Part shown: one piece after another, positions 40,022 through 49,444 of the stretch
Layout: each line of letters starts with the position of its first letter
Numbering within the stretch: position 1 is the stretch's first letter
NCBI GenBank assembly: GCA_016181005.1
Contig: JACPAE010000002.1
Span: 124,001-188,000 of the forward strand
DNA from: Candidatus Aenigmatarchaeota archaeon
GTDB taxonomy: Archaea > Aenigmatarchaeota > Aenigmatarchaeia > CG10238-14 > SCSR01
Direction of reading: 5' to 3'
DNA: 64,000 nucleotides
Position numbers and translations under genes: made by a program
The notes under the pieces: generated by a model
What the model was told of the DNA's origin: nothing
The model's database searches: none
Seen by the model: only the letters and a program-made list of their open reading frames with translations

Positions 40022-40079
40022 TATTTATCACTTTTAAGTGAAGTCAAATGAGCTATCTTATCTATTAATAGCAAACTAT

Positions 40080-40595
40080 TTAAATCTTTTGGTTTTCGAT
40101 TAATTTGGACTTTTCTGGGCTTAAATATATGCTTTCCTTTGGCCTTCTTGCCAGCTTCCCGCCGCAGTTAGGACAAGTATTTTTGCTGTCGGCAAATTTC
40201 CTGCAGTTATTGCAGTAGCTTGCCCACTTGACGGATTTGGTTATCTTGTTGACGACGGAGAGATAAGCCACCCCCAGCTTTTGCGCCACATTCTGTATAT
40301 TATAATCGTCGGAGACCACCACAAGGTTGTACTCTTTTGCAAGCGCAAGAACCTTGAAGTCTGTACCGGACATTTTCTCCGCATCCCCAGTATTGGCTGC
40401 GGCCTCCTTGACCTGCTTTACAGCCTCTTTCCCGGGCTCGAGCACGCTCAATTTGATTCCCGCCAGCTTTGCAACACTTATCCTGTCCTTCACCTCTTCT
40501 ACGACTTCGCTGACCGTGAATATCTCCTCGAACATCCGGAAATCATTTAGGTAAATTATCGCGCTTGTGTCCAGAACAGCTTTCATGCAAAACAC
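40080..40595 (-). CDS. nob1: Nob1-like PIN-domain endoribonuclease with Zn ribbon
   Basis: KAVLDTSAIIYL PIN start; CNNCRKFADSKNTCPNCGGKL. Confidence 0.85.
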   Translation of the reverse strand: MFCMKAVLDTSAIIYLNDFRMFEEIFTVSEVVEEVKDRISVAKLAGIKLSVLEPGKEAVKQVKEAAANTGDAEKMSGTDFKVLALAKEYNLVVVSDDYNIQNVAQKLGVAYLSVVNKITKSVKWASYCNNCRKFADSKNTCPNCGGKLARRPKESIYLSPEKSKLIENQKI

Positions 40596-40631
40596 TTGGA
40601 ATTTATATTAATTTAACTCCAAATAGTGGAT

Positions 40632-40838
40632 ATGGTTAAGGACTTTCCCCTGCTCCCGCTGGAGAAGATAGCGCGAGAGGCAGGAGCCGAAAGGGTTTCC
40701 CGTTCTGCATTGCTTACGCTGAAGGAAGTGTTGCTGGAAGAATCCGAGGACATCTCCAGAAAGGCCGTAAAGTTCACAGAGCATGCAAAGAGGACGACTG
40801 TCAAAAGAGAGGACATAATTCTGGCCAGCAGAAGGTAA
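40632..40838 (+). CDS. Archaeal histone
   Basis: LPLEKIAREAGAERVSRSALLTLKEVLLEESEDISRKAVKFTEHAKRTTVKREDIILA. Confidence 0.95.
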   Translation: MVKDFPLLPLEKIAREAGAERVSRSALLTLKEVLLEESEDISRKAVKFTEHAKRTTVKREDIILASRR

Positions 40839-40845
40839 GACAAGG

Positions 40846-41505
40846 ATGAGGCCGTCGCTTTCTTTAATCCTCAACATTCTGTTGCGTTTGCTTATAGTCT
40901 ATTTCCTTGTCGAGGTAATGCTATTTCCTGAAGACCCGAGATTTGCCGGTAAGGCCATACCGCTGAGGAACCTCATAATCGTCGGAGGCCTGAGCCTGCT
41001 GTTTCCGCTGCTTTATTTCCTGGGCAAGAAAAGAAAGAGCTATCCTTATTTGGCTGATTTTATCTACCTCTCGATTTACATCTTCGATATGGCCGGCAAC
41101 TCTTTAAACCTTTATGACACTGTCTGGTACTATGACATAATCGCCCATTTCTACGGCACAGGAGCCTTTGCCGCAGTAGCTTACCTTGTTATATTGGGGC
41201 GGCAAAAGTTTGGTGCAATCAAGCTTTCTGGATTCGAAATTCTGCTGTTTGCCGTAGGTATTGCAACAATTATCCACGTCGGACTTGAGCTGCAGGAATA
41301 TTATACTGATGTCTTCTTCGGAACTCACAATGTTGTTGGCAAGACCAATGACGTCCAAGGAATGGCAGACACTGGGCATGACCTTGTCGCCGGATTTCTG
41401 GGTTCATTTGTTTACATCTGGGCTGTAAACCTGCTTTTTGCACTAAACTCGCGCTACAAGAATGAAACTTTGGAATCGCTTGGAACAATTTTCACGCGCG
41501 GTTAA
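40846..41505 (+). CDS. Multi-TM membrane protein (DUF2238-like)
   Basis: DMAGNSLNLYDTVWYYDIIAHFYGTGAFAAVAYLVIL. Confidence 0.6.
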   Translation: MRPSLSLILNILLRLLIVYFLVEVMLFPEDPRFAGKAIPLRNLIIVGGLSLLFPLLYFLGKKRKSYPYLADFIYLSIYIFDMAGNSLNLYDTVWYYDIIAHFYGTGAFAAVAYLVILGRQKFGAIKLSGFEILLFAVGIATIIHVGLELQEYYTDVFFGTHNVVGKTNDVQGMADTGHDLVAGFLGSFVYIWAVNLLFALNSRYKNETLESLGTIFTRG

Positions 41506-41537
41506 CTATAAATAAAAACAAGTGGAAATAAGTTAAA

Positions 41538-41930
41538 ATGGCTGAGACAAGTAGGGCTGCATTGAAGGATTTGAAGCCGGGAAGTTTTGTAGTTATAGAC
41601 GATGCACCTTGCAGGGTGGAGAAAGTGCAGGTAAGTACAAGTGGCAAGCACGGCGCAAGCAAGGTCAGGATAGAAGCAATCGGTCTTATGGACAACAGGA
41701 GAAGGAGCATGCTTGGTCCTTCTAGCGACGAAATTGTTGTCCCGATAATTCTAAGGAAGCAGGCGCAGGTGCTTGCCGTTACTGGCGGCAAGGCGCAGCT
41801 GATGGATATGGAGAATTATGAAACGCTTGAGCTGGATATACCTGAAGAGGTTAAGGACAAGGTAGTTCCAGGGACGGATATCATATATTATGACGTGCTA
41901 GGAATTAAAACGCTGAAGCAATTGAAATAG
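41538..41930 (+). CDS. eif5a: Translation initiation factor 5A
   Basis: Hypusine loop STSGKHGASKVRIEAIGL. Confidence 0.95.
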   Translation: MAETSRAALKDLKPGSFVVIDDAPCRVEKVQVSTSGKHGASKVRIEAIGLMDNRRRSMLGPSSDEIVVPIILRKQAQVLAVTGGKAQLMDMENYETLELDIPEEVKDKVVPGTDIIYYDVLGIKTLKQLK

Positions 41931-41994
41931 AGTTTCTGATAACTGGAGATTTTTGCATAAAACTGCAAATAATTGTTTGAAATAAAATAGTTTC

Positions 41995-42013
41995 CACTAT
42001 CCACAGGATCAGG
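41995..42013 (-). other. 3' strand of 23S pre-rRNA processing stem
   Basis: CACTATCCACAGGATCAGG pairs over 19 nt (two G-U) with 46745..46763. Confidence 0.75.
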
Positions 42014-42288
42014 CTGTTTATCAAAGTCCGTCAATCTTAGGCGATTAGTAAGAGCCGGCTGAACACCTCGGTCGAAACCTTGGTGCTTACACCGCTCTCC
42101 TATCAAAGCCATCGTCTATGGCAGCCTTCGTCCAACCACCGGCATTGCTGCCAGCAGTCGGATCGGTTGTCTATTTTTCCGGATGGTTTCCTCCTTAGAT
42201 GCCTTCAGGAGTTATCCATGTATGGCTTAGCTGCCCGGCAATGCTGTTAACAACCGGTACACCAGAGGCCACGGAAGGATGTTCCTTT

Positions 42289-42914
42289 TACGTGCGTTCA
42301 CGCCGAAAGAAAATTAACTTTCTTGTTAAATTTTATTGAATTAGAAGGTTCTATTGTTTTCCAGAATTTTTCGACATTTCTTTTTGTAAAGATTATTAAT
42401 CGGAATATGTAACTTTTATCATTTTTGTATGGACCGTAAATTTTTGATTTTATTTCTAGTTTATCTAGAACTTCTTTGACATTCTCAAGGACTTTAGAAT
42501 CCTTTTGATGCATTATTACTCTAAAGTCTTGTTTTTTGTTTTTGCTTATATACAATTGACCTTCTGCCTCGAAGAAACCCCTAACGAAAGATATACTACT
42601 ATCCCCATTTTCGAACTTTACTTCGTTTAATGGTTGTAATAGTATTTCTAAAGTTTCTTTTGGAATTTCATTTTTTCTAACATAAATCCAAAGCATGTAT
42701 ATTCCGTCACTCGTTTGAATGATTTTAGGTTCTTTATTTGTTATCTGCTTGATTACAGGTGCAATAAATCTCCTTAACCAAACGTCATCTTTTTGCCTTA
42801 CGACAATTCTAATTGTTCCCTTTCCATCGTATACATGTCCATCTGCTAGAACTCCTTTAAGGTAAGCTATATTGTTCATACCTTACCTATTGTTAATTTT
42901 CGACGTAAATACAT
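42289..42914 (-). mobile_element. 23S rRNA intron encoding LAGLIDADG homing endonuclease, in the sarcin-ricin loop segment
   Basis: Splits AGTACGA / AGGAAC; terminal complementarity TTTACGT/ACGTAAA. Confidence 0.85.
42298..42879 (-). CDS. LAGLIDADG homing endonuclease
   Basis: AYLKGVLADGHVYD and SFVRGFFEAEGQLYIS; 193 aa. Confidence 0.88.
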   Translation of the reverse strand: MNNIAYLKGVLADGHVYDGKGTIRIVVRQKDDVWLRRFIAPVIKQITNKEPKIIQTSDGIYMLWIYVRKNEIPKETLEILLQPLNEVKFENGDSSISFVRGFFEAEGQLYISKNKKQDFRVIMHQKDSKVLENVKEVLDKLEIKSKIYGPYKNDKSYIFRLIIFTKRNVEKFWKTIEPSNSIKFNKKVNFLSA

Positions 42915-43689
42915 TTCGTACTTAACCTTCCTTCCGGTCAGACACCCAACACCTCCTGTAGATTGCGACCGAACTGTCTCACAACGTTCTGAACCCAGCT
43001 AGCGTCCCCCTTTAACTAGTGGACACCTATACCCTTGGCTGCTGCTGCACAGCCAGGAGGGGGGGAGCCGACAACGACGCACCAACACGCCAGGTCAATT
43101 TACTCGCAATTAGAGTGAGCAAACGTCGACCTTGAATGCAGTGAGCTTTCACTGGCTACGAGCCCATTATCCCCGAGGTAGCTTTTCTCATACCACCGGC
43201 ACCCATTAATGGACACCGATGTATCGTTAACCCACGCTTTCGCGTTTGGATTCCCTGCTTTGCGGAATCCAATCAGGCTTCCTTTTGCGTTTATACTCTA
43301 TTCCGGATAACCAGTCAGAGTAATTTACCTACATCCGATTTCTGTCGGGTAATGCGAACTGATTAAATTTGCGGCTCATCAGCTACCTCGCTTATCATGA
43401 AATCAAAACCGAAGTTTACAATCACCGCCGCACAAATGCAGTGCGCATTATGACCCGGATGAGGAAACCTTAGGAGGCCCTTGATCCTTTATCAAGGGCG
43501 TACCGCCCCAGCCGAACTGCCCATCTGATGGTGTCCTCTTACGAGTAAGCAGTACAGTTTTGAAAGGGTAGTGTTACATTTTCCTCTCAGCCTTGCCCAG
43601 AAGCAAGGCCTAATGACGAGTCCTACCTACGCTCTGCAACCAAAACCGTACCGCAGCATCAGACTGCAGTAAAGCTCACCGCTGGGGTA

Positions 43690-44118
43690 AGGAAAATTAA
43701 AGATTTATTCTCTTTCTCTCCTTGTAATATCTCCTAGTCCATGCATATGAGTATCCCCTACAAATACATCTGGATCTTGACCATGCCCACGATAAGAACG
43801 TGGAGCTAATGCACCTTTGCTTCCAAGGTATACCTCATAAATCTGCTGCCCAGTCTCACGTAAATTTTCTGCTATTCTTGGATGTCTTTCACTTTTTGAA
43901 GGTGGCGTATTTAACCAAAGAATATAACGCCTTATAACACTTCGCTCTTCTGAGCTAAAGTCATACTTTTTTAGTTCTCTCTTAATGTACCATTCTATAG
44001 GGCGATGCATATGCACTTTAGAGCAATTGGTGTTTAAATATATTTTCTTTTCCTTAACCCCATCTACGGGGTCTACGTCTTGGGTTATCAAAATAGATAA
44101 ATCTACTTACGATAAATT
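43690..44118 (-). mobile_element. 23S rRNA insertion (intron-like) in the peptidyl-transferase loop region
   Basis: Interrupts archaeal GGGGACGAAAAG/ACCCC segment; internal ends AGATTTAT/ATAAATCT complementary. Confidence 0.7.
43705..44010 (-). CDS. Intron-encoded hypothetical protein without LAGLIDADG motif
   Basis: From internal Met MHRPIEWYIKRELKKYDFSS; TATA-like ATATTTAAACACC ~25-35 nt upstream. Confidence 0.5.
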   Translation of the reverse strand: MHRPIEWYIKRELKKYDFSSEERSVIRRYILWLNTPPSKSERHPRIAENLRETGQQIYEVYLGSKGALAPRSYRGHGQDPDVFVGDTHMHGLGDITRRERE

Positions 44119-45520
44119 CCCACAGGAGGTCTCAGGCCTATTCACCTGAATAGCAATTTCGCTGGGTACCAGTCCAAGACAGTGGAGAAGTCGTTAAGCC
44201 ATTCAGACGGGTCGTCAATTAAACGACAAGGGAATGCGCTATGAGAAGTTCCTATTCTTGCTAGAACAGAAAAATTCTCTTTCATTCCTTAACGTCTTTC
44301 TCCAAAGTTTACAGCCGCTAAAGTTCGCATACATTTTCCAGTGGTTTCTGACTATCGCACCGTCTATAGCATGTAGCATATTTCAAGAAACTTCCCATAT
44401 TTACGCTACTTTACGACGGTCAGAGTTACCGCCACCGTTTACCGGGGCTTAGTCCCCTTGGAAGGGGCTTTGACACACCGGCACTGGGTAGGCATCAGAG
44501 ACTGTACTAACCCTTTCGGGCTTGCAGTCTCAGGCGTTTTTGTTAAACAGTCGCCTCTCCCTTGCTAGTGACACCTGCAGTTCCCCTTTCGGAAAACCAC
44601 AGGCACTGCTTCTTGCGAACTTACGCAGCTAATTTGCCGAGTTCCTTAGACTGGGTTGTCCCAACACACCTTCGTCTTCTCAACGAGTCTACCTGTGACG
44701 GTTCTCGGTACGGGCATGAAGGATCCTTCCAAGTTCGATTTTCATGGGCTCAAGGAATCGACAAAACTCTGCATACGCAAAGCTATTCCTGCATTCACCT
44801 CCTTCTCCTCATTATAAGACTCCAGAGGCTTCAACAGTTAACTTACGTTTGCCTATCCCAAAGCGTCTCGAACCTGGCTTGCGTTGCCGCGCGTACCTCC
44901 ATGGTATCGGAATATTAACCGATTTCCCTGTCGCGTGCTTAGATTAGCGGCACACTTAGGACCGACTAACTGCCAGCTGACGAACATGGCTGACAAACCC
45001 TTAGACTTCAGGTGGCTAAGATTCTCACTTAGCTATGTTGCTACTGTCAGCAGGATCTTTATTCCTCCACGGTCCACTCCTGCTCACGCAGAAGCTTCTG
45101 CCCATGAAGGACACCCCTCTACCCTCTTTTGCAAGAGCTTAGGTATCGGTAACTGACTTAGTCCCGTCCATTTTCAGCGCATAAATCCTCGGTAGGTAAT
45201 CTGTTACGAACTTCTTGGCGGATGGCTGATTCTAAGCCTACCGTCCTACTGTCTGAGGATTTACACTGCCTTCTACATTTAGTCAGTATTTAAGGACCTT
45301 AACCTAAGTCTGGGTTCTTGCCCTCTCGGATACCGAGCTTACCCCAGCACCCTAACTCCGGCCTTCTACGGCTGCAGGAGATTCGGAGTTTGGCAGAAAA
45401 ACTGGACCTTTCGATCCTTGGCTTTCCAATCAGTAACTCTACCCTCCTGCAAGCCTCCAGCCAGGCTGCACCAAGATGCATTTCGAGGGGAACCAGCTAT
45501 CACTGGGTTCGTTAGGCTTT

Positions 45521-45843
45521 TGGTGTTCAGAAAGAAGTTATTTAGGTTGTTTAACTAATTCTCTATCTAGCATAGGATCCCAAAGAGCATGCGCAACTAA
45601 TCTTCCAGGCATTCCTAGCCAATATCTAAAGTTTCGTTCTGTTGTATCTGCTGCTGTATACGGAAAACCTGGAATATCTCTCCACCTTAACGCGTTACTA
45701 GCAATTTGATACGCTCTTATGTTTTCGTAGACTGCAACTGCCGTTGAGGCTATCGCAGCAACTTTAGCCGTATTTCGCAACAAACTTCTGTAATTCATAC
45801 CTTTATGTTTTGGTAGAATACTATTTAAGCTTCTTTCTAAATT
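45521..45843 (-). mobile_element. 23S rRNA insertion (intron-like) near E. coli ~780-790
   Basis: Splits GGGTGAAA / GCC; 9-bp inverted ends AGAAAGAAG/CTTCTTTCT. Confidence 0.75.
45538..45798 (-). CDS. Intron-encoded hypothetical protein (86 aa), not LAGLIDADG
   Basis: ORF inside rRNA insertion; TATA-like CTTAAATAG ~26-36 nt upstream of ATG. Confidence 0.5.
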   Translation of the reverse strand: MNYRSLLRNTAKVAAIASTAVAVYENIRAYQIASNALRWRDIPGFPYTAADTTERNFRYWLGMPGRLVAHALWDPMLDRELVKQPK

Positions 45844-46744
45844 TCACCCCTAACCCCGGATCACCCGAAGGAATTGCAACTCACAACCGGTAGCAGACTT
45901 CCACCTACCTTTCGATAGGCTTCATCTTATCCAGGGTTAGATCACCCAGTTTCAGGTCATACCCCAGTAACTTTAGGCGCTTTCACACCATGCCCCACAC
46001 TGCTTGCGCAGCTACGGGCATATCGCTTTCGCTTAGGCTTCCCGGCTTAGCCGGTTAACCTCGCTACTGAGGCATACTCCCTGCTCCGTTTTTCGAAACG
46101 GACGGCATGATCCTGTAATCTGTTCTTCGTACTAGCATGAGCGTTCCTTCAGAACAGAACCTTTCGGACCATGCCTGACTATGGCCATTTGGTTTCAAGC
46201 TCTTTTCACCGAGCTTTCGCTCTACTTTTCAGCTTTATCTCACGATACTACTTTGCTATCGGACTTCAATAGTGTTTAGGGTTGCCGGTTAATGACCGGC
46301 AGATTCCTGCTCCATATCCGAGGAGCAGTACTTAGGATACTTGGAATCTTCTTTCTCTCCTTCTCTTACGTGACTATCACACTTTGACGTGGGGCTTTCC
46401 AGCCCACTTCAGATCAGAAAGTTAAGAAGTGCCCAAGTCCTGCAACTCCACATCCATCCCTGCTTTCGCAGGGTGTTCGGTTTACCCTGTTCTGCTTTCA
46501 CTCGCCGTTACTGACAGAATCTCGATTGATTTCTTTTCCTGCGGCTACTAAGATGCTTCAATTCACCGCGTTCCTCTCCCTTTCGGGATTGCCCTTAACG
46601 GGCTGCGAATCGCATTAGGTGACTCTGGGGTCGAATCCTCCCTGCGGATAACCCAGAATTTGTGCAGCTTGGCACAACCTTCGTCAGCTATTGAAACCTA
46701 GCTATCCACCAAATGGCGTAGCATTGACAGACCTTATTGACCAA

Positions 46745-46763
46745 CCTGATCCTATGAATAGTG
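46745..46763 (-). other. 5' strand of 23S pre-rRNA processing stem
   Basis: Complementary to 41995..42013. Confidence 0.75.
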
Positions 46764-47004
46764 TCATCTTTACGGCCTCTTTTGACAGTTCGCTCTTCAT
46801 CCTTTTTTCAGAGAATAAACTCTAATCACTGGCCTTCACCCTTTCCCCCTTAACAGCAGATAAGGAGGTGCACAAACGTAGATTGCCCCTTGTTAAGTTT
46901 TTTTTAGAAGATAACGTAAGAAGCACGTGTAAGTAAAACACTCCTATGCGCTTATTGAGCTGACATAGTATCGCCGAATCTTGTAAGATTTCTTATGGGA
47001 TTAG

Positions 47005-47018
47005 ACTTTATATAGTTT
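47005..47018 (-). promoter_or_regulatory. Candidate independent promoter for 23S rRNA (AAAACTATATAAAG)
   Basis: TATA-like sequence upstream of the 23S leader and downstream of tRNA-Ala. Confidence 0.45.
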
Positions 47019-47038
47019 TTGATTTTAATGGCGTCTGA

Positions 47039-47419
47039 CTATACGTCTCTATCCAAAAAGTAATTGTCTATAAAGATTTCATCATCACTCACAGGGGAAC
47101 CACCTGTTAAAATCACAACTTTATTTATTTCCTTGATTTCATTCGTCAATCGTGTTGACAGTCGAGCTAAAGTAGAGTTGTAAGGACGCCTTTTACGTTT
47201 ACTAGTTTCTTGCACTAGCAAAACAAATCCATATGTCCTGTAATCACCTTGCACACCAATAGTTTTTGTTGGCATCAACCTTGCGTTCAAGTTATATTTT
47301 CTAAGAACTCTATTGGCTTGTTCTTCGACTCTTTCTCTAATCGCCAAATAATGAAATGCTTTTTGAAGATGCTCAATTATGTCATGCCTGTATACCAAAG
47401 AAGGAACTAGACCTGCCAT
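47039..47419 (-). CDS. Hypothetical protein between tRNA-Ala and 23S rRNA
   Basis: ORF 47039..47506; N-terminus of the called ORF overlaps the tRNA, so start MAGLVPSLVYRHD is likelier. Confidence 0.5.
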   Translation of the reverse strand: MAGLVPSLVYRHDIIEHLQKAFHYLAIRERVEEQANRVLRKYNLNARLMPTKTIGVQGDYRTYGFVLLVQETSKRKRRPYNSTLARLSTRLTNEIKEINKVVILTGGSPVSDDEIFIDNYFLDRDV

Positions 47420-47453
47420 ATGATAATATGATTTGGAAAGAATTAAAGTTAGT

Positions 47454-47539
47454 GGACTGGACGGGACTCGAACCCGTGGCCTCATGCTATTCTGATATAT
47501 GTGCAAAGCACGCGATCTACCAACTGATCTACCAGCCCA
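47454..47539 (-). tRNA. tRNA-Ala(TGC) with 13-nt intron at 37/38
   Basis: GGGCTGG/CCAGTCC acceptor, CGTGC TTTGCA|CATATATCAGAAT|A GCATG, T-arm ACGGG TTCGAGT CCCGT. Confidence 0.92.
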
Positions 47540-47592
47540 TTACAAGATATTAACTTGTACTTTATAAGAATAGGAAAACTAATTCAATAAAT

Positions 47593-48372
47593 ATGTCCCT
47601 ACATCATTTTTCTATATCCTTTTTAATGTTCTTCTTATTGTTTTCGTCTTTTGCATTTGCACAAGAAGAGGAAAGCTTTGGAACAGAAGCGATTCTACAA
47701 GTAATTATATATGTTTTAAGTTTCGTTGCAATAGTCTATGCATTTAACACAATCGGGATTATTGGTAGTGTTTTAGTTTATATTATATTTGCAATAGTGT
47801 TCTTTTCAACCATTTATATTTTGCATCTCGCTATTAATTTCTTTGGTATAGAACTTGGCGAATTTACACTTGATGTTTGGGCGCATCTTCTGTTTTACAG
47901 TGGTATGCTCTTGTTTGCAGGCGCTTCAAGAAAAATAAGTAAATATAATACCGACCCCATGTTATCCCCCCGAGATATAACAATACTAGGTATTTCAGCT
48001 GCATGGTGGGTTGCTCTCATAGCTCTTATAATTCCTCTAAATCCTTTTGTCAATCTTTATGCTGGAACTTTAATTGATACCAGCGGTGCAATACACTTTA
48101 TAGCATTTGGCATTGCGCTATATGCAGCCGTACAAGTTAATAATATGAAAAAAATCGTTGGAAAACTAATTTCGAATTCTATAATTTATTTCTTGATATC
48201 AATAGTTTTTCTGGGTTTAATTCATCTATGGGAACTTCTAACAGAAAGTTGGAAAGTAATTTCACTACCTGATACTGTAATAGAATCTACAGAACTTGTA
48301 CTCTTCACGATTGCTATGATTTCATTTATTTTAGCATTTAGATCGATTAAAAAGGCGTACCACAATGAGTAA
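47593..48372 (+). CDS. Multi-TM membrane protein, unknown
   Basis: 259 aa, ~8 hydrophobic helices. Confidence 0.6.
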   Translation: MSLHHFSISFLMFFLLFSSFAFAQEEESFGTEAILQVIIYVLSFVAIVYAFNTIGIIGSVLVYIIFAIVFFSTIYILHLAINFFGIELGEFTLDVWAHLLFYSGMLLFAGASRKISKYNTDPMLSPRDITILGISAAWWVALIALIIPLNPFVNLYAGTLIDTSGAIHFIAFGIALYAAVQVNNMKKIVGKLISNSIIYFLISIVFLGLIHLWELLTESWKVISLPDTVIESTELVLFTIAMISFILAFRSIKKAYHNE

Positions 48373-48910
48373 TCATATGCCTTCTGCTAACCTAATGAAT
48401 GAAGTACGCCAATCGCAAATTATGATTGCAGTTGTTTCTAGGGAATCGTACAATCAGCAAACTCTTGATTTAGCAAAAATGGTTGCGGACAGATTTACGA
48501 AAATTTGCTATGTTACAATAAATAGGTCGTATTCCAATTTAGTTAAAGAATTTCAAAATTCGAAAATTGATGTTGATAAATTTGTTTTTATTGACGCGAC
48601 ACCTGGTGATGGAAAGAAGACTGCACCGAAGGATAAATGCATTTTTATACGTGCCCCTAACGATATACTTCAACTAAGCATAGGCTTTGCACAACAGTTA
48701 GATAAAGTTGGATTTGAGTGCGCTATTTTTGATTCGTTAGATGCCATTGAAATTTATGCGAATCCCAAAAACATAATAAAACTAGTTCATACGATGATAA
48801 ACAAAGTTCGAGGAACAGACATCAAAATGATTTTTATAACAAGTGAAAAAGATTCTGAAATAATGAAAGAGTTGTATATGTTTATCGATAAGATTGTAGC
48901 TTTAACTTAG
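48365..48910 (+). CDS. Possible degenerate KaiC/RecA-like protein lacking an obvious Walker A
   Basis: 181 aa, alternating beta strands (IMIAVVS, KFVFIDATPG, CAIFDSLDAIEIY); 8-nt overlap with preceding gene. Confidence 0.5.
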   Translation: MSNHMPSANLMNEVRQSQIMIAVVSRESYNQQTLDLAKMVADRFTKICYVTINRSYSNLVKEFQNSKIDVDKFVFIDATPGDGKKTAPKDKCIFIRAPNDILQLSIGFAQQLDKVGFECAIFDSLDAIEIYANPKNIIKLVHTMINKVRGTDIKMIFITSEKDSEIMKELYMFIDKIVALT

Positions 48911-49114
48911 TGAATGCATTAATATCAACTTTTAAATCAAAACTCTATTATAGCCGGGGATACACAGCAAAAACAACTAATAAAGCTCTTTCAATATCGA
49001 AACTACAGAAGTCACACACAACAACCATCACTTCACTAAATCTACAATAAGATTCTGATAAGATAAAGTCATTGGAGGTTCAATTCCTTAGACACTTAGA
49101 AAAAGTTCTGTTAA

Positions 49115-49152
49115 CAGGTAAAGTCAATCTTTTGATGCCTCGAGGGTTAGAC
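49115..49152 (-). other. 3' strand of 16S pre-rRNA processing stem
   Basis: CAGGTAAAGTCAA and GAGGGTTAGAC complementary to 51918..51930 and 51891..51901. Confidence 0.7.
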
Positions 49153-49203
49153 TCGCTCTTGCACAACTTGGATCTTTAGGAGGTGATCCAGCCGCACGTT
49201 CCC

Positions 49204-49339
49204 GATACCGGATCGAATTGAGCATGTTGATTTTGGATGGCTATAATCAATTCACCTCCAACTCATCACAACTCAGAGTCAAGCCTTGTTTTCATACTAT
49301 AGCCGATTAGGTTTCAATTTCTAATCGCTCTTTCGATCT
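49204..49339 (-). mobile_element. ORF-less 136-nt 16S insertion (intron-like) near the 3' end (E. coli ~1505)
   Basis: Splits GCCGTA / GGGAAC; ends carry GATCGAA/TTCGATC complementarity. Confidence 0.75.
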
Positions 49340-49444
49340 TACGGCTACCTTGTGGCGACTTAGCCCCTCTCGCGAACCCTCAACTCGACCTACCCTTGCG
49401 GGCGGGCCTCGATGAGAACTCACTCGATTGGCTTGACGGGCGGT

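Larger units (their letters stand above)
42014..46744 (-). rRNA. rrl: 23S rRNA, interrupted by several insertions (approximate ends)
   Basis: Conserved segments throughout, e.g. GGTGGATAGCT near the 5' end, domain V GAGCTTTACTGCAG, 3' TACTAATCG; ~4.7 kb vs ~3 kb typical. Confidence 0.93.

Noticed and set aside
42298-42879. Intein interpretation of LAGLIDADG ORFs
   Set aside because: They sit in rRNA genes, not in protein genes, so they are rRNA intron endonucleases
43855-43880. Shared short motif ENLRET between the 23S insertion ORF and the 25354..26226 protein (IPENLRETSQRY / IAENLRETGQQI)
   Set aside because: Too short to support homology without a search
44060-44090. CAAGACGTAGACCCCGT inside the PTC-loop insertion, resembling E. 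coli CAAGACGGAAAGACCCCGT
   Set aside because: Could be an exon mimic, but the organism's own downstream exon (ACCCCAGCGG) differs and chance similarity in a short GC-rich motif cannot be excluded
44234-45709. Plus-strand ORFs within 23S rRNA (e.g. 44562..44918, 44884..45156)
   Set aside because: Antisense to rRNA; no protein-like features
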